Part shown: positions 1-8,700 of the stretch, in pieces
How positions within the stretch are numbered: position 1 is the first letter of the stretch
How the letters are laid out: every line of letters begins with the position of its first letter
Assembly (NCBI GenBank): GCA_041569895.1
Contig: JBFFXF010000159.1
Span: 1-16,878 of the forward strand
DNA length: 16,878 nt
DNA from: JBFFXF01 sp041569895
GTDB lineage: Bacteria > Planctomycetota > UBA8108 > JACQVS01
Direction: 5' to 3'
Position numbers and translations under genes: made by a program
The notes under the pieces: generated by a model
What the model was told of the DNA's origin: nothing
The model's database searches: none
What the model saw: the letters and a program-made list of their open reading frames with translations, nothing else

Positions 1-588
1 CGCGAGCGGCGCGAGATCGAGGAACGCCGTCGCCGCCGGTCGCACTTCGCGGGCTTCGATCCGGCTGGCGGCACGATCGGGCTCTTCGCGCCGCGAGGCA
101 GACGGCGAGACGACCGCGATGCGGACGATGCGCGACTGGTCGACTGGTACTTCTACGGCCGGCAGGACGATCGCCTCTCCTACGGCCGTCGCGGCGGCGC
201 GCTCGACGACCGTGCGGCGACGTTCGGATTCATGGAGCCCACACCGGGACGCGAGAACGCCACGGAGACGCTGCGCCCACCGCCGCTCCTCGCCGACGGC
301 GGCGTCGCGAGACAGCCGGACGGCTCGCTGCGCATCACGGCGCGCATCACGACACTCTGCCCCGGCCCGCCACCGGCGTCGATGGTCGTGCGACACCGGA
401 GCGGCGACGGCGCGTGGCGCGAGACCGAGATGGACCTCGCCGGGGACGGCGGCACGGCGAGCGCGGTGATTCCGGCGAGCGCGTCGAGGGGTTCGCTCGG
501 CTACTACTTCGTTGCGCGCGGGGAGAACGGGCTCGAGCGGCGGGGGCCGATGACGGGGCCTGGGGGGTGGTATCGCTCGCCGGAATGA
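1..588 (+). CDS. 3' end of a secreted-type protein with a lamin-tail domain (partial)
   Basis: The frame is open from the first base and ends at TGA 586-588, giving the last 195 residues; the start lies outside the window. Residues about 17-86 look like the end of a lamin-tail domain: a GTIGLFAP strand, then a GRQDDRLSYGRR turn, closing with EPTPGREN, which matches the PTPGxxN ending of LTD domains in large planctomycete surface proteins. Residues about 97-195 form a second, probably Ig/FN3-like beta domain (RITARITTL, MVVRHRSGDGAW, a strand ending AVIPAS, then LGYYFVARGENG and a final WYRSPE). In this kind of protein such a tail often follows a CotH plus LTD core, so the missing N-terminal part may contain CotH, but that cannot be seen. 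No dockerin is present, unlike the neighbours. It converges on the gene ending at 910. The coding frame is well supported; the exact family is less sure. Confidence 0.75.
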   Translation, partial: RERREIEERRRRRSHFAGFDPAGGTIGLFAPRGRRRDDRDADDARLVDWYFYGRQDDRLSYGRRGGALDDRAATFGFMEPTPGRENATETLRPPPLLADGGVARQPDGSLRITARITTLCPGPPPASMVVRHRSGDGAWRETEMDLAGDGGTASAVIPASASRGSLGYYFVARGENGLERRGPMTGPGGWYRSPE

Positions 589-589
589 T

Positions 590-665
590 ATTCCTGTTCT
601 CGTTCCCGTGCCCGTGCCCGTGCCCGTGCCCGAAAGCCATCGCGGTCCACGTCGCGGTCGCCGTC
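590..665. repeat. Degenerate hexamer tandem repeat, GTGCCC type
   Basis: The repeat starts two bases after the stop codon of the left-edge gene. Successive 6-bp units read ATTCCT, GTTCTC, GTTCCC and then four exact GTGCCC copies (608-631). After a short break, GTC recurs every 6 bp at 645, 651, 657 and 663, so the 6-bp period seems to continue in degraded form to about 665. It is best read as a non-coding simple-sequence array in the spacer between convergent genes. A role in transcription termination is possible, but I see no hairpin plus U-tract terminator here. Confidence 0.8.
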
Positions 666-700
666 GGGGCCGGAGCGGTTGGAGTCCGAGACCGAGGTGA

Positions 701-755
701 GACAGAGAGCGGAGACAGAGAGCTGAGGACAGAGACCAGAGGACAGAGATCAGAG
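701..755. repeat. 14-bp tandem repeat, four copies (GACAGAGA core)
   Basis: The core GACAGAGA occurs at 701, 714, 728 and 742, so the units are 13, 14, 14 and 14 bp. The last three are GACAGAGAGCTGAG, GACAGAGACCAGAG and GACAGAGATCAGAG, differing mainly at positions 9-11. The repeat unit is unrelated in sequence and length to the hexamer arrays on either side. The four slightly diverged copies suggest slipped-strand or recombinational expansion, and the copy number may vary between strains. Confidence 0.85.
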
Positions 756-758
756 TCC

Positions 759-891
759 GATACCGACTCGGACCCCGATTCCGACTCGGACCCCGATACC
801 GATTCCGACTCCGATTCCGACTCCGATGACCGATACCGATACCGACACCGACTCCGATACAGATACAGATACTGATACCGATTCCGATACC
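759..891. repeat. Degenerate hexamer tandem repeat, GAYNCC type, 22 units
   Basis: Twenty-two consecutive units follow the pattern GAYNCC, mostly GATACC, GATTCC, GACTCC or GACCCC. All are 6 bp except one 7-bp unit (GATGACC, 825-831). Read on the + strand the first half would encode alternating Asp-Ser/Thr/Pro, but the 7-bp unit shifts the frame, so the array is not kept as one reading frame and is taken as non-coding. The complementary strand has GG doublets every 6 bp. It begins 18 bp beyond the stop codon of the gene ending at 910, so it would lie in that gene's 3' untranslated region. Confidence 0.85.
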
Positions 892-909
892 GCGGACGCT
901 TTCACGCCC

Positions 910-3900
910 TCAATCACATCCCCCTGCACACCCCGCCACCCGGACGCACTCCGTTCCCAGCACGTGCGGCGGGCCTCCCGAGAAGAGGTACGCCAGGATG
1001 GTCACGGCGTCCGAGAGGTTGACCGCGCTGTCGCCGTTGGCGTCGAGGAGGGTTCGGTTGCCTTCCTCGGCGAGGGGGCCCTCGCATGGCAGCGGCAGGG
1101 TCGGGTCGCTGAAGAGGACGAGGAGGAGGCGCACGGCGTCGGAGAGGTTGAGGGCGCCGTCGAGGTTGGCATCGCCGGGGAGCTGTCGGCTTCCCGGCGG
1201 CGCGCTGTCGTCGACTCCCGGCGAGCCATCGATCGCCTCGCTCGGGCGCCAGCTCGACGACTCGCCCCACGATTCCGGCGCGGCGCGCGGGTCGCGAATC
1301 ACCAGCGAGTGGCCGCCGCCGTCGGTCTCGGGGTGCCAGCGGTCGCTCCAGGTGAAGTCGAGGATGGCGTTTCCGTCCCTGTCGAGGAGGCGCAGGCGCT
1401 CGCCGGAGTTTCGCAGTCGGCCGCGGTATCGTCCGGCGATGGCGACGTTGTGTCGCTGCGCGAAGGCGATCGGGTCGCGCACGACGACGGCGAGCTCACC
1501 CGGCGCGAGCGTCATGCCGCCCGGCACGTCGGATCCGAGCTCGAGCTCGACGGCTCCCGCGATCGCGATGCCGTCGAGGTCGATCGCCTCCTCGCCGACG
1601 TTCTGCAGCTCGAGGAACTCGAAATCGTCCGCGTCGAGCTCGTCGCCGGGACGCGGCGGGCGCGGGTGGTACATGATCTCGGTGATGCGGAGCGGCGTGT
1701 CGACCACGAGCGTCGCCTCGGCGAGCGCGCTCCACTCGCCGTCGTCGAGGGCTCGGGCGCGCACCGTGGTGCTCTCCTCGATCAGCACGCGCGCGGCGGT
1801 CGCCAGCCCGGCGCGCAGCTCCGGCAGCACGAGCATGTCGCTCGATGAGGCGCTCGAGTTGAGCCCGTGGATGGCGAGGACGTTGCGGCCGGGTCGCAGC
1901 AGGTCGCGCGCATCGGTCAGCTCGACGTCCTCGAAGGTGACCGCGTCGGCGTCGGGCCGCGCCGATGTCGCCGCGGCGTTCCACGACAGCTCCTCCGGCG
2001 CGTTGCGTCGCGCCACCTCGACGCGGTTCAGAAACGCCACGTAGCCATCGTCGTACTTCATCCGCAACCGCAGCGAGGCGATCTCCGCCGGCGCGTCGAT
2101 GGTCAGCGGGATCCGGATCCACACCGACGCGTTGACGCCGTCCATCTCGTCGCGGAGATCGAGCCCGATCAGCTCCTCGAACCCGGTGGTGCGCTCGAAG
2201 CCGACACCGGTCGTTCCGGAGCGCCAGTCCGAGTCGTCGAACTCCGGCGCGGTCCAGTCCTCCGTTGCGACGACGGCCGCGATCTCGGCGGTGGGCACCA
2301 GGGCGCGCGCCGGCGCGCCGGGCCCGACGAGCGCCGTCGTTGCCGAGGCGGACCAGAGCGTGGCGGTCTCCGAGATCGCCCCGCCGGGAAGGCGCGGATC
2401 GCTGCCGTCGAGCGTGTAGTGGATCTCTCCCGATGGCGCCGCGATGCGGAGCTCGACGCCGCGATCGATTCGCCCCGCGGCAGGCGAGATCACCGGCGCG
2501 GCCACCGACGGGATCATCGGCTCGCAGCCCGCCCACGAGACGCGGCACCGGAACTGCTCGAGGACGCGCGCGGGTCGGGAGGCGAGGCCGCGGACGAACG
2601 ACTCGACCGCCGCGCTCCACTCGGCGGGAAGGTACGGCCGGGCGCGGCGCGCATCGCCCCAGCGCGCCGACTCGCAGATCATCGCCTGCTCGATCTCGCC
2701 GGCGAGCTCGCGCCAGGACCCGGTCACGGCGGCGGTGGTGAGCTCGCCGTCGTCGGAGAAGTGGCGGTGCAGCCGGTCGCCGAAGCGCACGCGGTACTCC
2801 TCGTTGGCGCGCAGGGCGTGGTGGAACTTCGTCGGCGAATCGACGTCACGCCAGTGCGGGCCGGTGCGGTCGACGCCGAGCCCCTCGAAGAAGAGCTTGT
2901 CCGAGTCCCACGAGAAGAACCGCCATCGCCCGCCGGGCTCGCGCCGCCGCGACATGTAGTAGTTCCCCGGCCAGTCGACCGCGGGTGCGAGCATGTTGAG
3001 GATCATGTAGTCGATCAGGTTGTCGACATCGACCTCCGCGGCGACCCTCGCGTACGCGGCATCGTCGCGCAGGTCGGCCCGCGCCAGGCTGTCGAGACGG
3101 CGGTAGGCGTCGGCCTCGCCGTCGAGCACCTCCTCGTGGTTCTTGATGACGTCCCAGTCGTCCTCGTTGCCGCCGAGGTACGACGCCGCGAACGCCGCGT
3201 CCGGACGCTCGGTGAGGTCGTACACGCCCCAGTAGAGCCCATCGATGAAGAGGTGCACGAACATGCCGTGCGCGGCCGGGCGACCCATGGCGAGCTGCCG
3301 CCGCCGTACCCACTCGTCGCGGATGTACTGCGCGCCCGCGCGCTCGCCGCTCGACGGCGAGAGCCACGTGTCGGTGAAGTTGGTGCGCAGGACGAGCGTG
3401 TCGAAGCTCTCGAGGGGGGAATCCCGGAAGACCGGGAAGCGCAGGCGAGTCGGTCCGTACTCGTCGCGGAAGACCAGCCTGAGGCCCTGCTTCGGCGTCG
3501 CCGAGAGACTTCTCGACGTGTTGCCGAAGGGGCGCAGCCCGGCGTTGACCTGGAAGTCGCCGCTGTCGGAGATGAGCTCGAACGACGCTCGCCGCTCCGA
3601 CGCCCGGCCGCGCTGCCCCGGATCACGGTAGATGCCGCGTGGGCCGAAGAGGTCGTCCGGGTCGGCGACCAGCGACACCGTCGGCAGCGACAGGAACGCC
3701 GGTTCGATCAGATCGCGAAACGCCGGGGCGCCGACGACCTCCGGGTCCATGTCGTAGTCCGCGGTGATGCCGCCCCACGTCGTCGGGAAGCCGGGCGGTC
3801 GCGTCTGCCGCAGGACATCGGCGAGGAAGATATAGGTCTGCGTGTCGACGTTCGACGGGCGGTGGTCCTCGCGAAACGCCGCCGCCCGCAGGACGGTCGT

Positions 3901-5793
3901 CGAGGCGATGCGGATCGGTCCGGTGTACACCTCGCCCGTGGTCGCTGACGGCTCGCTGCCGTCGAGCGTGTAGCGGATCTCCGCATCCGGCGTCTCGGTG
4001 GTGATCTCGACGTCGAACGGCGCGTCGAAGAAGCCACGGTCCACGGTGAATTGCGTGTCGGCGACGAAGTCGACGAAGCCGCCGGTGTTCGGCCCGCCCG
4101 GCGTCGGCGTCGAGAAGAAGCGCAGCGCCTCGAGCCGACTCGACGACGCCACGAGCCGCGGGACGAGGAGGAAGTCGCGGTCGTCCGGCGACACGTTCAG
4201 CGCGTGAAACGCCAGCAGGTTCTCGCCGGGAGCCAGCGCGTCGAGCTCGCCGGCGAGCACGATCCGCTCGATCGCCGTCGCGGCGTCCGGGTCTCGCGCC
4301 GTGGTGGCCGCCGCGTTCCACGAGAGCTCGACCGGGGCGTTGCGCCGGGCCACCTCGCGCCCGTTGAGGTAGGCGACGAGGCCGTCGTCGTAGAGCACCT
4401 CGAGGTCGAGCGCATCGAAGGCGTCCGGGTCGTCGAGCGTGAACGGCACTCGCATGTAGAGCGACGCGTTGCGGCCGAGCATCGCGTCGCCCACGTCCGT
4501 CTCGATCAGGCCGTCGTACGACGACAGCGCCAGCGGCGAGCCCCCGGCGGCGAGCCGTTCGATCTCGCCGTCCTCGAGGACGCGGTCCCAGATCGACACG
4601 TCGTCGATGTCGCCGGCGAAGTGGAAGCTGTCACCGGCGCGGAGGATGGCGCCGATCGAGGTGCGGTCGAGCGGCAGCGCGCGCTTCGAGTAGGAGAAGT
4701 CGACCGGGTCGAGCACGCCGTCGATGAAGAGCGCCGCCTGGCCGCCGTCGTCGGTCCACGCGATGTGGTGCCACTCGCCGTCGAACGCGACCCCCGCCGA
4801 CCTGCGATGGCTGACGAGCGCCGCGCCGGCGGCGTCGCGGATGAAGATGTCGACCGCGCCCGTCGCGCCCGTGACGTCGACGCCGATGTTGAACACCGGT
4901 GAGTTGTTGGTGCTCGATCCCTCCGAGAACACCCGCCGGTCCGCCTGCGGGAGGCCGCGCACCCACATCGACACGGTGTACGCGGGGCGGTTGAACACCG
5001 GCAGCACGTCGTTCTGCGCCACTGCCACGTACTCGCTCGCGCCGTCGAGGCGCAGCGCGCCGCCCGGCGTGCCGTCGAACCCGTCGACCCATCGCGGGGC
5101 GCCGCCGACGAACCGGCCGTCGTTCGGGCCGGCGTCGTCGTCGAACCGTCCGTCGAGGCTCCAGAGGCTGACCAGTCGCGCGGGTCGCTCGCCCCCGACG
5201 TCGAAACCGACGCCGAGGGTCGCCGCGGACCAGCTGCCATCGGGCACGAGCTCCGGGAGCGTCCAGTCGCGCCCGAGCGAGTCATCGCCGGGCACCAGCA
5301 CGTCGGCGCGCGTCCCGGCGTCGACCGGTGTCACCGACTCGGTCGTGACGCCGAACGAGACGTCCCGGCGCTGGCGCGGGAAGGCGGGCGCGAGCTGGTG
5401 CGCGATCGAGCCGTCCGGACGCGCCAGCCCGAGGTACTCGCCGTCGCCGTCGAGCCGGAAGTTGGTGTGGAGCTCGCTCCCGGCGACCGCACGGTTCTTG
5501 CCCGACGCGAAGACGACGAGGTAGCCGCCGGGAGGCAGGGTGACCGCGGGGAACACCCACTTGGCGACCACCAGCGGGTCGTCGGTGAGGCTCCAGCCGT
5601 CGAGGTCGACCGGCGTCGCGCCCGGGTTGTGGAGCTCGATCCAGTCGCTCGAGTCGCCGTCGCCGTCCTCGAGCGCGCCATCGTTGATGGCGAGGATCTC
5701 GTTGATGCGCACCTCGGCCGCTGCCAGCGGCGAGCAGAGGAGCCAGAGGGCGACGAGGCGCCTGGTGAAACCTATCGACACGAGTCGTCGCAT
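910..5793 (-). CDS. Secreted LTD / LamG / CotH-like / dockerin multidomain protein (second gene of pair)
   Basis: The product is 1627 residues. Residues 1-26 are a signal peptide (basic MRRLVSIGFTRR, hydrophobic LVALWLL, AAA before EV). Then come LTD (28-144), a beta-sandwich split at about 163-203 and 426-550 by a LamG domain (207-416), a HEX-type beta domain (582-656), a CotH kinase-like domain (about 703-1014), a second HEX-type domain split around a second beta-sandwich (1100-1162, 1164-1327, 1335-1365), LTD (1367-1529) and a dockerin-like repeat (1537-1606, calcium loops D1541-D1552 and D1584-D1595) with a Cys-rich tail. CotH proteins of Bacillus are atypical secreted-protein kinases; here D940 and the WDSD motif at 962-965 sit where metal-binding acids are expected. 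Activity is inferred. The ATG at 5793 was chosen because it gives a clean signal peptide. A GTG at 5811 is possible; neither has a well-spaced Shine-Dalgarno, and both overlap the upstream gene's end. Confidence 0.93.
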   Translation of the reverse strand: MRRLVSIGFTRRLVALWLLCSPLAAAEVRINEILAINDGALEDGDGDSSDWIELHNPGATPVDLDGWSLTDDPLVVAKWVFPAVTLPPGGYLVVFASGKNRAVAGSELHTNFRLDGDGEYLGLARPDGSIAHQLAPAFPRQRRDVSFGVTTESVTPVDAGTRADVLVPGDDSLGRDWTLPELVPDGSWSAATLGVGFDVGGERPARLVSLWSLDGRFDDDAGPNDGRFVGGAPRWVDGFDGTPGGALRLDGASEYVAVAQNDVLPVFNRPAYTVSMWVRGLPQADRRVFSEGSSTNNSPVFNIGVDVTGATGAVDIFIRDAAGAALVSHRRSAGVAFDGEWHHIAWTDDGGQAALFIDGVLDPVDFSYSKRALPLDRTSIGAILRAGDSFHFAGDIDDVSIWDRVLEDGEIERLAAGGSPLALSSYDGLIETDVGDAMLGRNASLYMRVPFTLDDPDAFDALDLEVLYDDGLVAYLNGREVARRNAPVELSWNAAATTARDPDAATAIERIVLAGELDALAPGENLLAFHALNVSPDDRDFLLVPRLVASSSRLEALRFFSTPTPGGPNTGGFVDFVADTQFTVDRGFFDAPFDVEITTETPDAEIRYTLDGSEPSATTGEVYTGPIRIASTTVLRAAAFREDHRPSNVDTQTYIFLADVLRQTRPPGFPTTWGGITADYDMDPEVVGAPAFRDLIEPAFLSLPTVSLVADPDDLFGPRGIYRDPGQRGRASERRASFELISDSGDFQVNAGLRPFGNTSRSLSATPKQGLRLVFRDEYGPTRLRFPVFRDSPLESFDTLVLRTNFTDTWLSPSSGERAGAQYIRDEWVRRRQLAMGRPAAHGMFVHLFIDGLYWGVYDLTERPDAAFAASYLGGNEDDWDVIKNHEEVLDGEADAYRRLDSLARADLRDDAAYARVAAEVDVDNLIDYMILNMLAPAVDWPGNYYMSRRREPGGRWRFFSWDSDKLFFEGLGVDRTGPHWRDVDSPTKFHHALRANEEYRVRFGDRLHRHFSDDGELTTAAVTGSWRELAGEIEQAMICESARWGDARRARPYLPAEWSAAVESFVRGLASRPARVLEQFRCRVSWAGCEPMIPSVAAPVISPAAGRIDRGVELRIAAPSGEIHYTLDGSDPRLPGGAISETATLWSASATTALVGPGAPARALVPTAEIAAVVATEDWTAPEFDDSDWRSGTTGVGFERTTGFEELIGLDLRDEMDGVNASVWIRIPLTIDAPAEIASLRLRMKYDDGYVAFLNRVEVARRNAPEELSWNAAATSARPDADAVTFEDVELTDARDLLRPGRNVLAIHGLNSSASSSDMLVLPELRAGLATAARVLIEESTTVRARALDDGEWSALAEATLVVDTPLRITEIMYHPRPPRPGDELDADDFEFLELQNVGEEAIDLDGIAIAGAVELELGSDVPGGMTLAPGELAVVVRDPIAFAQRHNVAIAGRYRGRLRNSGERLRLLDRDGNAILDFTWSDRWHPETDGGGHSLVIRDPRAAPESWGESSSWRPSEAIDGSPGVDDSAPPGSRQLPGDANLDGALNLSDAVRLLLVLFSDPTLPLPCEGPLAEEGNRTLLDANGDSAVNLSDAVTILAYLFSGGPPHVLGTECVRVAGCAGGCD

Positions 5794-8700
5794 CCCTCGA
5801 TCGCCACGCACCCCGTCCCGAGCACGTGCTCCGGACCGCCGTTGAAGAGGTACGCGAGGACGTGCACGGCGTCGGAGAGGTTCGCGACGCCGTCACCATT
5901 GGCATCGAGGAGGGTGCGGTTGCCGGCGCCGTCGAGGCCGCCCGCGCAGGGGAGGCCGAGCGACGAGTCGACGAAGAGCACCAGCAGCAGGCGGACCGCG
6001 TCGGAGAGGTTGAGGTCGCCGTCCGCGTTGGCGTCGCCGGGGAGCTGGCGGCTCTCGCCGGCGCGGCTCTCGTCGATGCCAGGCGAGCCGAGCTCCATCG
6101 CGCTCGGTCTCCAGCTCGCGCCGTCGCCCCACGTGTCGCGCTCGCCAGCCGGATCGACGATCACCAGCGACGGGCCCTGGCCGTCGGTCTCGACGTGCCA
6201 CGCATCGCTGTAGGCGAATCGCTGGATGACCTCGCCGAGCGGGCCGACGAGCTCGAGCTCCTCGCCGTCGTTGGCGAGCTTGCCGCGGTACTGACCGGCG
6301 ACACGCGCCGCCCCGGCACCGTAGCGCAGCTCGAACGCCGCGACGTTCTCGGCCAGGACGACGAGCTCGCCGGGACGCAGGACGGTGACCGCGGAGCCGG
6401 TGAAGTCGAATTCGATGCCCCGCGTGAAGCGGACGCCGTCGAGGACCAGCAAGTCGCTGCCGGTGTTCTGGAGCTCGATGAACTCGTACTCGTCCTGCTC
6501 GAAGAGGTCCTGGTCGTCGGGCGCCGGATGGTACATGATCTCGGTGATCCGCAGGCCGCCGTCGACCGCGAACACCGCGGTGTTGAGCGCGCTCCACCCC
6601 GCGTCCGTGCGCGCCCGCGCCGAGACGAGCGTGGTCTCGTCGAGCACCACGCCCGAGCCGGTGGTCTCGCTGATGGTCACCTCGGGGAGGATCAGCATGT
6701 CGCTCGAGTTCGCGCTCGAGTTGAGGCCGTGGATGGCGAGCAGGTTGGTCCCCGCGCGCAGCAGCCCGAGACTGTCGGAGACATTGATATCCTCGAAGAT
6801 CACCGCCCGTGAGTCGGTATTCGAGCTGGTCGCGCTCGAGTTCCACGTGGCGTCGTCGGGAGCGTTGCGCCGCGCGATCTCGACGCCGTTGAGATACGCG
6901 ATGAAGCCGTCGTCGTACTTCATGCGCAGGATCATCCGGTCAGCCGTGGCGAAGTCGGCGGCGGTGAAGGGGACCCGGATGTAGACGCTCGCGTTGACGC
7001 CGTCCATGACGTCGATCACGTCGAGACCGATGAGGTCCTCGTATCCGGACGTACGCTCGAGCCCCACGCCGGTGGTGCCAGGCCTCCAGGAGGCGTCGTC
7101 GAAGCCGGGCGCGGTCCACGCGAGGCCGAGCGCGCCGTCCGCGGGAACCAGCGCTCGCGCCGGGGCCGCCGAGGGCAGCAGGGTGCGCACGCCGGCCGTG
7201 CCGTAGACGCGCGCGTCCGGGGCGACGTCGCCGCCGGTCATGCGCGGGTCCGTGCCGTCGACCGTGTAGTAGATCGTCCCCTGCGGGGCGGCCATCTCGA
7301 GGCGGAACCCGCGCGCGATGTCGCCGCCGTGCTGGCTGAACGACGGCGCCTCGATCCGCGGGTAGAGGCCGACCGACTGGAACCGCTGGATCGCCAGCTC
7401 GCGGGATCGCGGGATGTACTCGTCGATGACCTTGTCGCGCTCGACCACCCAGTGGCGCTCGCGCGTGTAGAGCTCGGCGCGGCTGTTGCTCGGGTCGGGG
7501 ACGTCGGCGCGGAAGTCGCCCCAGCGCGCCGACTCGCCGACGATGGCGCGATCAAGCTCGGTGGCGCGTTTCATCCAGCGCTCGCGGGCGTTCTCGACCG
7601 TCAGCACGCCGTCGTTGAAGAGGTGGCCGTGCACGCGGTCGCCGAAGCGCGTGCGGAACTCAGGGTTCGCGCGCAGCCGCGAGTAGACGAACGCGGGCGA
7701 GCCGGAGTTCGACACGGTGACGCGGTTCCGGAAGACGAAGTCCATGGTGATTTCCTGGTCCCACACGAAGAACCGCCAGCCGCCGGACCTTCCCGTGCGG
7801 TCGCGCGCCGCGTACCAGTTGTGGTGCGGCCAGTCCTCCGCGCAGCCCCAGAGGTGGAGGATCATGTAGTCGATCAGGTTGTCGACGTCGAGCAGCACCG
7901 GATAGCTCGGGTTCGGCGTGCCGTCGGGGTCGTTCCCCTGGATGCGCTGGTAGGCGGCCTCGCTGGAGAGCCCGGCGCTCGCGAGGCTCATCATCTGGTT
8001 CCACGCCCGCAGGTCGCCGCGGAAGCTCTCGGTGAAGTCCTTGACGATGTCCCAGTCCTCCTTCTCGCCGCCCTGGTGCTGCGCGTTGAAGGAGTCGTCC
8101 GGGCGCTCGCTCGGGTTGTAGAGGCCCCAGTACATGCCGTTGACGTAGAGGTGGACGTGCGTGCCGTGGCTCGAGAGCTGCCCCATGGCGCGCTGGCTGT
8201 CGCGCATGTACACGTCGCGGATGTACTGCGAGTCCCAGCGGCGGTACCGCGCCCCGCCGTCCTTGAAGTGCCACGAATCCGTCGAGCAGCAGCGCAGCAC
8301 GATGGTGTCGAACTCGTCGACCGGGGAGTCCTCGAAGAGCGGATAGCGCAGCTTGGTCGGGCCGTGACGCGCGGTGAACACCAGCCGGAACGAGTGCTTC
8401 CCCTCGATCGGGCGCGCGCTCGAGCCGCCCTGAATGCGGATGCCGCAGTTCTCCTGGAAGTCCGGCCTGCTGCCGTCCGCCGTGAAGTACTCGATCGAGC
8501 CGGCCCGCTCCCAGGCGCGGCCGCGGTTGAGCGGGTTCGTGTAGATGCCGCGCGAGCCCATCAGGTCGTCGGGATCGAGGACGATCGACATCGTCGGGAT
8601 CGCCATCAGGTCGTTCTTCAGACGGGGCTGGAAGTCGGGCGACCGCGTGTCGGTGGCGATCATCGGGTCGACGTCGTAATCGGCGCGCAGCCCGGCCCAC

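Noticed and set aside
414..875. Open frame on the + strand through the left gene end and the repeats
   Set aside because: It overlaps the left-edge gene in another frame, and its C-terminus is just the three tandem repeats translated. The 7-bp unit changes its sequence from DSDS to RYRY.
590..891. CRISPR array
   Set aside because: The repeats are direct, very short (6-14 bp), adjacent without spacers and have no cas genes nearby.
826..1848. Open frame on the + strand starting with an Asp-Thr/Ser repeat
   Set aside because: It begins in the hexamer array and then runs antisense through the well-supported gene ending at 910, with no recognisable domain. The Asp-rich start is only the translated simple repeat.
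1867..3948. 693-codon open frame on the + strand
   Set aside because: It is antisense to the CotH and HEX-type region of the second CotH gene, with composition typical of GC-rich shadow frames.
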